A stretch of 64,000 nucleotides of DNA, taken from positions 54,583-118,582 of the forward strand of contig NZ_WTLI01000019.1 in NCBI RefSeq assembly GCF_011421635.1, read 5' to 3'. The stretch's first letter is position 1. Each line of letters starts with the position of its first letter. Source of the stretch: Paenibacillus turpanensis. GTDB taxonomy: Bacteria > Bacillota > Bacilli > Paenibacillales > YIM-B00363. This document shows, piece by piece, positions 17,036 to 22,980 of the stretch. Under the pieces are notes generated by a model. That model was given only the letters and a program-made list of their open reading frames with translations, was not told the origin of the DNA and searched no databases. Position numbers and translations under genes: made by a program.

Positions 17036-17125
17036 AGGTGAGTCATCTCCGTAATAGATGTCACCTATAATGTGAGAACAAATGTTCATAAACTTCAAAT
17101 ATAAACAATGTAATTTAACATAGCC

Positions 17126-17133
17126 TAAAATAA
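17126..17133. repeat. Right target-site duplication (TAAAATAA)
   Basis: Second copy of the 8-bp TAAAATAA, directly after the right inverted repeat. On the minus strand it reads TTATTTTA and is the end of the T-tract of the adjoining terminator. Confidence 0.88.
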
Positions 17134-17166
17134 AAAAAACTCGTCCCTCCAATGAAGAGACAAGTT
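17132..17166 (-). terminator. Terminator of ybjQ-like operon, abutting the transposon
   Basis: On the minus strand AACTTGTCTCT pairs with AGGGACGAGTT (11 bp, two G-U) around a 7-nt loop, followed by an uninterrupted T-tract. It ends the leftward two-gene operon at 17226-17785. The transposon inserted directly after its T-tract. Confidence 0.85.
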
Positions 17167-17172
17167 TTGTTA

Positions 17173-17201
17173 ATTATATCCAATCCAAAGGTTGTATACA
17201 A
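17173..17201 (-). promoter_or_regulatory. Candidate promoter reading toward the GNAT gene (now split off)
   Basis: Minus strand TTGTAT (17201-17196), 17 bp, then TATAAT (17178-17173). The -10 is perfect and the -35 matches 3/6. Its start site would fall at about 17166, the foot of the terminator hairpin, giving a leader made almost only of that hairpin. Before the transposon inserted, the next gene would have been the GNAT gene. Confidence 0.4.
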
Positions 17202-17225
17202 TACATTTTTCCTAAAGCTAACTAC

Positions 17226-17465
17226 CTACTCCTGCACATACTCCCGTTCACCGGTGGACGGATTATAATACACCCGGTAAGTCAAGCCGTCCTTCGGGTC
17301 AACGAATACTTCGGCCGTCCGAACCAGGCTTCCGCTCAGTAGGCCGGGCTCCGCTCTTCCCTGCTTCCGGCGCTTATAACGGTGATCGAAGTATCTCCAG
17401 CTCACCCACAGCACGCCTAAGAAAAAAACGACCTGCACTAAAATCCAGCCGGCCACAAATTCCAT
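17226..17465 (-). CDS. Small membrane-anchored protein, unknown function
   Basis: A 79-residue protein I cannot assign to a family. One N-terminal membrane helix (about residues 5-24, GWILVQVVFFLGVLWVSW) is followed by a basic stretch (HRYKRRKQGR). A short hydrophilic tail with TYRVYYNPSTGEREYV looks like a small beta structure. Its ATG overlaps the stop of the upstream YbjQ-like gene (TAATG), so translation is coupled. It probably sits in the membrane with the tail in the cytoplasm, by the positive-inside rule. Confidence 0.7.
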   Translation of the reverse strand: MEFVAGWILVQVVFFLGVLWVSWRYFDHRYKRRKQGRAEPGLLSGSLVRTAEVFVDPKDGLTYRVYYNPSTGEREYVQE

Positions 17466-17785
17466 TATACCTTCCTAATTCGGACAGCCGTTCCGTAAGC
17501 GACAATTTCGCTCATATTGCTGCCGATATCCCCGCTGTCAAAGCGCATCATAATCACGGCATCCGCCCCCATCGCATGGGCGTTTTGCACCATCCGGTCA
17601 AGCGCCTGCCTTCTTGCATCCTCAATCATTTGGGTGTACTCCTTGATTTCGCCGCCGACAAGCCCTTTTAAGGAGGCCATAATATCGCCGCCCAGACCTC
17701 TGGCCCGCACCACTACGCCAAAAGCAGCTCCGAGCACCTCCGTTACCTCATGACCGGCTATCCCCTCTGTAGTCGCTACCAGCAT
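17465..17785 (-). CDS. YbjQ/UPF0145 family protein
   Basis: A 106-residue protein of the YbjQ (UPF0145, putative heavy-metal-binding domain) family, near the usual length. Family hallmarks: TTEGIAGHEVTEVLG at the N-terminus, then ARGLGGDIMASLKGLVGGEIKEYTQMIEDAR, and GADAVIMMRFDS. The family forms a pentameric barrel; its cellular role is not settled. AAAGGAG precedes the ATG. First gene of a coupled pair with a small membrane protein. Confidence 0.9.
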   Translation of the reverse strand: MLVATTEGIAGHEVTEVLGAAFGVVVRARGLGGDIMASLKGLVGGEIKEYTQMIEDARRQALDRMVQNAHAMGADAVIMMRFDSGDIGSNMSEIVAYGTAVRIRKV

Positions 17786-17866
17786 GGACCCCGCTCCTTT
17801 CCGACATGTTCATACCATCTTTCCTTTTATTATTACTCTCCGTGCAGAAAAACTATCCATATGATC

Positions 17867-18091
17867 TTACTCCCGCAACGCATCGCGCAACCGGGTCGAA
17901 AATGGATCGCTCCCTTTCTTCGGTGCAGCCAGCTTCCGCAGCTCTTGCTTGAGCCGTTCATTCTCCTGAAGCAATCGGCCATACTGCTTCGCCCAATCCA
18001 GCAGCTCCTTGCTTTCGTATCCAGCATCCTGAAACAACTGCCGCAGATGACCTTCGATCTGATCGGCCCCGCCGTTCCGTTCTTCGTTCAT
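17867..18091 (-). CDS. Small coiled-coil protein, unknown function
   Basis: A 74-residue hydrophilic protein of unknown family. GGAGG lies 8 nt before the ATG at 18091; a start five codons earlier has no such site. The middle (YGRLLQENERLKQELRKL) is a strong heptad-like coiled coil, preceded by an amphipathic segment with GHLRQLFQDAGY. It is divergent from the ABC-F gene. No function can be given. Confidence 0.65.
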   Translation of the reverse strand: MNEERNGGADQIEGHLRQLFQDAGYESKELLDWAKQYGRLLQENERLKQELRKLAAPKKGSDPFSTRLRDALRE

Positions 18092-18159
18092 GCGATTTTC
18101 CTCCACGTCCGATTTTCATAATCTCCAAAATATCATAGCACATCACAACCCGCAACTTA

Positions 18160-18168
18160 TGATATAAT
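18160..18168 (+). promoter_or_regulatory. Extended -10 promoter of the ABC-F gene
   Basis: TGATATAAT is a perfect extended -10 (TGnTATAAT), 55 bp before the ABC-F ATG. No good -35 is seen at 16-18 bp upstream, which an extended -10 can tolerate. Confidence 0.55.
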
Positions 18169-18222
18169 CATAGGCGGAAAACGAGCGAACACTAGCGAAT
18201 ACGAAAATAGAAGGGGTATCCC

Positions 18223-19779
18223 ATGAGCATATTAAACGTGCAAAATTTAAGCCACGGCTTCGGTGACCGGGCGATTTTTAACGATGTATCCTTCCGTCTA
18301 CTAAAGGGTGAGCATATCGGCTTAATCGGCGCCAACGGCGAAGGCAAATCGACCTTTATGAACATTATTACCCGTAAGCTGGAGCCCGATGCCGGCAAAA
18401 TCGAATGGGCGCGAAATGTACGCGTCGGTTACTTGGATCAGCATTCCGTATTGGAAAAAGGCATGACGATTCGCGACGCCCTTAAAGGCGCTTTTCAATA
18501 TTTGCTCGATATGGAGCAGCAAATGACAAGCCTTTACGAGCAAATGGCCGAGGCGACTTCCGAGCAGATGGAAGAAATGCTGGAGGAAGTCGGAAACATT
18601 CAAGACCTTCTAACGAATAATGACTACTATATTATTGACGCCAAAGTCGAGGAAGTGGCGCGCGGTCTGGGCTTAACCGACATCGGTTTGGATCGTGATG
18701 TGCACGACCTGAGCGGCGGTCAGCGCACGAAGGTGCTTCTAGCCAAGCTGCTGCTGGAAAAGCCGGATATTTTGCTGCTGGATGAGCCGACCAACTACTT
18801 GGATGAGCAGCATATTGAGTGGCTGAAGCGTTACTTGCAAGAGTATGAGAATGCCTTTATTCTCATTTCCCACGATATTCCATTCCTGAACAGCGTCATC
18901 AACCTGATTTACCATATGGAAAATCAGGAGCTGAACCGCTATACCGGCGATTACGAATATTTTAAGCAGGTGCATGAAGCGAAAAAGCAACAGCTCGAAT
19001 CCGCCTACAAGCGCCAGCAGCAGGAAATTTCCGAGCTGAAGGATTTCGTTGCCCGTAATAAAGCGCGGGTATCGACACGTAACATGGCCATGTCCCGCCA
19101 AAAAAAGCTCGACAAGATGGAAGTAATCGAGCTGGCGAAGGAAAAGCCGAAGCCGCAGTTCAACTTCAAAGAAGCGCGCGCCTCCGGGAAGCTGGTTTTT
19201 GAAGCGAAGGACCTCGTAATCGGCTATGACGAGCCGTTGTCGAGAGCGCTCAACCTGCGTATGGAGCGCGGCCAAAAAATCGCCTTAACCGGGGCCAACG
19301 GCATCGGCAAAACAACGCTGCTCCGCAGCATACTCGGTGAGATTAAGCCGGTAGGCGGCTCTGTTGAGCTTGGCGAATATTTGCATATCGGATATTTTGA
19401 GCAGGAAATTAAAGGCTCCAATTATAACACCTGCATCGAGGAGCTGTGGAAGGAGTTCCCTTCCTTAACGCAGTTCGAGGTACGTGCCGCGCTGGCGAAA
19501 TGCGGACTTACCACGAAGCATATCGAAAGCAAGGTCGAGGTGCTGAGCGGCGGGGAAAAAGCGAAGGTGCGGCTGTGCAAGCTGATTAACCGCGAATCGA
19601 ACCTGCTCGTGCTCGACGAGCCGACGAACCACTTGGACGTCGATGCGAAGGATGAGCTTAAGCGTGCGATCCAGACGTACAAAGGCAGCGTGCTTATCAT
19701 TTGCCATGAACCGGAATTTTACCACGATGTCGTCACCGATGTGTGGAACTGCGAATCGTGGACGACGAAGACGTTTTAA
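18223..19779 (+). CDS. ABC-F family ATPase (YkpA/YbiT-like)
   Basis: A 518-residue soluble protein with two ABC ATPase domains and no membrane part, as in ABC-F translation factors. Domain 1 has Walker A GANGEGKST, signature LSGGQRTK and Walker B LLLDEPTNYLD. A charged linker (about residues 240-320) joins it to domain 2, with GANGIGKTT, LSGGEKAK and LVLDEPTNHLD. Members bind the ribosomal E site and relieve stalling; some give antibiotic resistance. Closest in character to the housekeeping YkpA/YbiT type. A drug-resistance role is neither shown nor excluded. It stands alone, with its own promoter and terminator. Confidence 0.88.
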   Translation: MSILNVQNLSHGFGDRAIFNDVSFRLLKGEHIGLIGANGEGKSTFMNIITRKLEPDAGKIEWARNVRVGYLDQHSVLEKGMTIRDALKGAFQYLLDMEQQMTSLYEQMAEATSEQMEEMLEEVGNIQDLLTNNDYYIIDAKVEEVARGLGLTDIGLDRDVHDLSGGQRTKVLLAKLLLEKPDILLLDEPTNYLDEQHIEWLKRYLQEYENAFILISHDIPFLNSVINLIYHMENQELNRYTGDYEYFKQVHEAKKQQLESAYKRQQQEISELKDFVARNKARVSTRNMAMSRQKKLDKMEVIELAKEKPKPQFNFKEARASGKLVFEAKDLVIGYDEPLSRALNLRMERGQKIALTGANGIGKTTLLRSILGEIKPVGGSVELGEYLHIGYFEQEIKGSNYNTCIEELWKEFPSLTQFEVRAALAKCGLTTKHIESKVEVLSGGEKAKVRLCKLINRESNLLVLDEPTNHLDVDAKDELKRAIQTYKGSVLIICHEPEFYHDVVTDVWNCESWTTKTF

Positions 19780-19822
19780 GAAATGGCTTTGTTATATTCT
19801 AATGTTGATATTTGAGCATAAT

Positions 19823-19857
19823 AAAACCGCCTTGGTAAAATAAGGCGGTTTTATTTA
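19823..19857 (+). terminator. Terminator after ABC-F gene
   Basis: AAAACCGCCTT (19823-19833) pairs perfectly with AAGGCGGTTTT (19842-19852) around an 8-nt loop, then ATTTA. Works for the rightward gene and may also serve the leftward gene at 19891. Confidence 0.88.
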
Positions 19858-19890
19858 TGCTAATCGTTTTCCGTTACAGTTCAACTCTAA

Positions 19891-20433
19891 TCAGTATTCT
19901 TCAATAAGTTTTCCATCTTTATCATAAAATTTATAATTACGAAATTCATATTCATTTTTATCTGTTCGAGGTAATTTCACCCAAGTCACTGATGCATTAT
20001 TAGGAGTAAACACTTGTTCCAATTTCTGCCCATTTACACTAACCTGCATCTTAGCTATTTTATTGCTATGATTCGTGACAAGCATAAATTTCTTTGGCGG
20101 TTTTCGAAAGTCTGGAAGGAAAGAACTAAAGCTTTCATCATTCTGAACTTCTATATGTCTCCACTCATAGTTGCCATCTTCATTTTTAGCAAATTGAATA
20201 TATCCTGGACTATTGTTTGATAAAAATCCTACCATCCGTAAATCGTTAAAATCCCTAATTTCCAAAATTTCAATCGATTCATTTTCGTATCCATCTATTG
20301 AGTGTATTACTTTGGCTATGGATTCTTTATCATTTCCATATACCTGTTCTGTACCGTTAAAATAAAAAATTATAATTACCAGAAAGGGTATAATTGTTAA
20401 TGTTACCAATGCAAATTTCTTATTTGTAACCAT
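19891..20433 (-). CDS. Membrane-anchored extracytoplasmic protein, unknown function
   Basis: A 180-residue protein with an N-terminal membrane anchor or uncleaved signal (MVTNKKFALVTLTIIPFLVIIIFYF). The rest is a polar outer domain containing two likely beta-rich halves (KVIHSIDGYENESIEILEIRDFND; FMLVTNHSNKIAKMQVSVNGQKL). GGAGGAGG precedes the ATG. Base use is clearly more AT-rich than flanking housekeeping genes, which hints at acquisition. I do not recognise the family. Confidence 0.7.
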   Translation of the reverse strand: MVTNKKFALVTLTIIPFLVIIIFYFNGTEQVYGNDKESIAKVIHSIDGYENESIEILEIRDFNDLRMVGFLSNNSPGYIQFAKNEDGNYEWRHIEVQNDESFSSFLPDFRKPPKKFMLVTNHSNKIAKMQVSVNGQKLEQVFTPNNASVTWVKLPRTDKNEYEFRNYKFYDKDGKLIEEY

Positions 20434-20479
20434 CTTCCTCCTCCTATTACTCTAATTATAGAACATCAGTTCATTGGCC

Positions 20480-20680
20480 TCAGTTCCTATTCTGCTTCAC
20501 ATAAAGCTTAATGTAAGTTTCCGCCTCCATATTTCTTTCATCGGGATCATAGACCTTAGCGCTTCGGAGCTCTTCTTCCTGAAAAGAGAGTAGATAACTA
20601 TGGAGGTTCGTCTGATCAGTAAAGGTTTTTCGAGTTTTCTGCCCTGCATCATCTCGGAATTCAATGCTCCATCCCCACAT
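20480..20680 (-). CDS. Small conserved-looking cytoplasmic protein
   Basis: A 66-residue polar protein of unknown family beginning MWGWSIEFRDDAGQKTRKTF. GAGGTG lies 6 nt before the ATG at 20680; a GTG three codons upstream overlaps that site and is less likely. It ends 46 bp before an unknown leftward gene and starts 30 bp after the Nudix stop, so the two may be co-transcribed. No function can be inferred. Confidence 0.6.
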   Translation of the reverse strand: MWGWSIEFRDDAGQKTRKTFTDQTNLHSYLLSFQEEELRSAKVYDPDERNMEAETYIKLYVKQNRN

Positions 20681-20710
20681 GTCAATCACCTCGCCGTTTC
20701 GTTTTAAAGC

Positions 20711-21340
20711 TTAATCGCAAATCACACTTTTTTGAGGATCTCGAAGATACTCGAACATTAGCCTGATTTGCGCTTCTGTATTTCTTCCAACGGACAACGG
20801 CGGCAAATCATTTTCCTCGAAAAAGCCGACATCACTCGTTTCCACTCCGCCCGCTGCTTCCCCGCCTACAATTTCACACGCAATGAACATTTTATATATA
20901 TGGTAAGGATCCGGTGGATGGTTATGTACATTTTTATCAAGCACAGCAAGCAAACGAATCGGCCTCACCTCAAAACCGGCCTCTTCTTTCGTTTCCTTCA
21001 CTGCGATTTCAAAAGGCGATAGCCCGATGTCCGCCCAGCCCCCAGGCAATGACCAGCCGCCGTCGATTTTTTCGCGGACCATTAAAATCTTCCCATCCCG
21101 AAACACTACTCCTCGTATATCTACTTTCGGAGTAGCATACCCGGTATCGCCGGCAAAGGCCAAAACGATTTTCTCCTTACCTACATTCGAATAATTTGCT
21201 AAAATGTCAACACTCAGCTGTCTGAGCTGCTCGTAACGTTCTTGATCGTAGACGTCCTTCGTGTACGTTAAGCCTGTCTGCGCGATCGCCTGAATTTGCT
21301 TCGCCCATTCCAGCCATTGAAGCTCCAGCTTCGATTCCAT
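20711..21340 (-). CDS. Nudix hydrolase with N-terminal extension
   Basis: A 209-residue Nudix protein. An N-terminal helical domain of about 60 residues (WLEWAKQIQAIAQTGLTYTKDVYDQERY) matches the extra domain found in a Bacillales ADP-sugar/nucleotide pyrophosphatase group. The Nudix box is GGWADIGLSPFEIAVKETKE followed by EAGF: the REUxEE core is kept as KETKEEAG, while the first Glu of the classic box is Leu, as is usual in this subgroup. AAAGGA precedes the ATG. Substrate is likely a nucleoside-diphosphate derivative, but unproven. A HIT-gene remnant lies directly upstream. Confidence 0.85.
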   Translation of the reverse strand: MESKLELQWLEWAKQIQAIAQTGLTYTKDVYDQERYEQLRQLSVDILANYSNVGKEKIVLAFAGDTGYATPKVDIRGVVFRDGKILMVREKIDGGWSLPGGWADIGLSPFEIAVKETKEEAGFEVRPIRLLAVLDKNVHNHPPDPYHIYKMFIACEIVGGEAAGGVETSDVGFFEENDLPPLSVGRNTEAQIRLMFEYLRDPQKSVICD

Positions 21341-21357
21341 TTCGTTTCATCCTTTCT

Positions 21358-21503
21358 GCATTCGGAATAACGACAATATGTACAGGGTAAAAGGGCCGGG
21401 TGTGATGATAAACAATTACATTTCCCGTCACGATGACCTTTTGAATTGCAGTACGGCCGCTTAACACCTCATCGCCGTAAAAATCCTCGGTCAGCGTATT
21501 CCC
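21358..21503 (-). pseudogene. HIT-family gene remnant
   Basis: On the minus strand an open stretch reads GNTLTEDFYGDEVLSGRTAI, then QKVIVTGNVIVYHHTRPFYP and VHIVVIPNA. This resembles the N-terminal half of HIT-family hydrolases (the ENVLAYHHTRPFYPVHIVVIP pattern). It lacks an ATG, has an in-frame stop just upstream, and runs straight into the Nudix start region. The C-terminal half with the His-x-His-x-His motif is gone. The 319-bp gap 21341-21659 otherwise holds only a terminator. Confidence 0.6.
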
Positions 21504-21596
21504 TATCTCCTACTATCAAATCTGAATATAAACAATCCAAGCATAGCATGAATAACAACATTTGGAAATTGGCTCTGCCCCCGAGTTTTATATATA

Positions 21597-21638
21597 CAAA
21601 ATAGGCCTGACTCTACCGCCATACGTAGAATCAAGCCT
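21597..21638 (-). terminator. Terminator of the kinase-receiver-GGDEF operon
   Basis: AGGCCTGACTCTAC (21603-21616) and GTAGAATCAAGCCT (21625-21638) form a 14-bp stem with two G-U pairs and an 8-nt loop. On the minus strand ATTTTG follows. It lies 22 bp past the GGDEF gene stop. Confidence 0.75.
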
Positions 21639-21659
21639 TGTTCACCCATTGTCAAATTG

Positions 21660-22538
21660 TTATTGCGCTTTCTTGGACTTTTTCGCCTTATACATATTCG
21701 CATCTGCTGTTTTCAACAGCTCGTCTATATTACCTGACTGTTGAGGAATATATTCAGCGATTCCGAAGCTTAACGATATCGTATAGACGTTATTTTCCCG
21801 ATTGCATTCATCGATTTTTTGGTTTAACCGCTCAAGAATCGGTTCGATGGAGTCCGTTTCACTGGTCATCAGCACAACAAATTCATCTCCGCCTAGACGC
21901 GCCACTATATCGGAGGAACGAAATGTGTCCCGAAGCAGCTGCGCAGTTCTTATTAACGCACTATCCCCTTCATGATGACCAAGCTCGTCGTTGATCCGCT
22001 TCATATTATCCAAATCGGCAAACAAGAGATGCATCCGTCGATTTATTCGGTCGGCCAGCAGCATTTCTCGTTCGGCTTGACCTTGAAAACCGCGCCGGTT
22101 GTAAAGCCCCGTCAACTGATCCATTAAAGAGAGATGATAGGTCTTTTCCTTCAGCTCGTTTCGCTCAATCGCATACCGAATGGAACGGGACAGCATGCTC
22201 CCGCTCACCTCTCCTTTAATAAGGTAATCTTGGGCGCCCTCTTGTACAGCCTCAATGGATATGGCTTCATCGTTCAAACCGGATAGCACAATTACAGGCA
22301 CCTTTGGCATTTGCCGATGCAGCGTATGATACGTCTCAATCCCGCGGCTGTCCGGCAGCCCTAAGTCCAGCAGCACAATATCAAAATCCCGCTCTATCAG
22401 CAGCTCCAGAGCTTTAGTCAAGGTATCGGTAAAATTCAGCTTGTAAGGCGAATTCGGACCCTTCATCATTTCTTGAAGCAGTCTTGCATCCCCTGCATTA
22501 TCTTCTATGACTAAAACGGAAAACTTTTTCGCGACCAT
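21660..22538 (-). CDS. Response regulator with GGDEF output (diguanylate cyclase)
   Basis: A 292-residue protein. A receiver domain (about residues 5-125) has acidic pair E12/D13 and phospho-acceptor D58 in VLLDLGLPDSRG. The GGDEF domain (about 135-290) has an intact LGGDEF active site and an RSSD inhibitory site five residues ahead, so it should make cyclic di-GMP and be product-inhibited. GAGGTG precedes the ATG at 22538; a start at 22568 would lie inside the upstream gene. Third gene of a kinase/receiver/receiver-GGDEF operon, which makes it the likely output. Confidence 0.9.
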   Translation of the reverse strand: MVAKKFSVLVIEDNAGDARLLQEMMKGPNSPYKLNFTDTLTKALELLIERDFDIVLLDLGLPDSRGIETYHTLHRQMPKVPVIVLSGLNDEAISIEAVQEGAQDYLIKGEVSGSMLSRSIRYAIERNELKEKTYHLSLMDQLTGLYNRRGFQGQAEREMLLADRINRRMHLLFADLDNMKRINDELGHHEGDSALIRTAQLLRDTFRSSDIVARLGGDEFVVLMTSETDSIEPILERLNQKIDECNRENNVYTISLSFGIAEYIPQQSGNIDELLKTADANMYKAKKSKKAQ

Positions 22539-22542
22539 AGGA

Positions 22543-22980
22543 CTATTCACCTCGTGGCATTTTAACAATGGTAAACCAAAAATCTTCGATCGATTTGATA
22601 ACCGTAATAAATTGATCTAAATTGATCGGTTTCGTAATAAAACAATTTGCGTGCGAATCATAAGCTTTTACAATATCCTCTTCCGCTTCTGAAGTCGTAA
22701 GCACGACAACCGGAATACGTTTTAGCTTCGGGTCGGATTTCACCTCGGCCAAAACCTCGCTGCCGTTTTTACGCGGAAGATTCCAATCTAATAAGATAAG
22801 ATCTGGTAAGGAGACGGATGAATCGTTCAGCGCACCGCGCAAATACTGTATCGCTTCATAACCGTCCTTCATAACCGTCACATTATTTTTAAGCTTGGAA
22901 TCTTTTAACACTTCTATCGTTAAACGGACATCGCCTGGATTGTCCTCGATCATAAGTAGCTCGATGGGTCTGCCGATCAT
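22543..22980 (-). CDS. Single-domain response regulator (Rcp1/CheY-like)
   Basis: A 145-residue stand-alone receiver of the Rcp1 type often paired with phytochrome-like kinases. The acidic pair is E12/D13, the phospho-acceptor is D65 in LILLDWNLPRKNG, the switch residues lie in VVLTTSEAEEDI, and the lysine is in CFITKPINLDQF. The long alpha4 segment (AYDSHANCFITKP) is characteristic. Its ATG overlaps the kinase stop (ATGA), so the two are translationally coupled. With no output domain it may be a phosphate sink or relay between the kinase and the downstream GGDEF regulator. Confidence 0.9.
   Translation of the reverse strand: MIGRPIELLMIEDNPGDVRLTIEVLKDSKLKNNVTVMKDGYEAIQYLRGALNDSSVSLPDLILLDWNLPRKNGSEVLAEVKSDPKLKRIPVVVLTTSEAEEDIVKAYDSHANCFITKPINLDQFITVIKSIEDFWFTIVKMPRGE

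Larger units (their letters stand above)
13881..17125. mobile_element. IS1595-type transposon with RidA-like passenger and IS110 insertion
   Basis: A 3,245-bp unit bounded by perfect 13-bp inverted repeats GGCTATGTTAAAT (13881-13893 and, reversed, 17113-17125), and flanked by identical 8-bp direct repeats TAAAATAA. The right end encodes an IS1595-family transposase with an internal deletion. Also inside are a RidA-like gene near the left end and an IS110-family element. The bounded unit with matched target duplication shows the whole segment entered as one transposition unit (the IS110 element could have come later). It sits exactly in the T-tract of a leftward terminator and just before the GNAT ribosome binding site. 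Probably no longer self-mobile. Confidence 0.85.
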
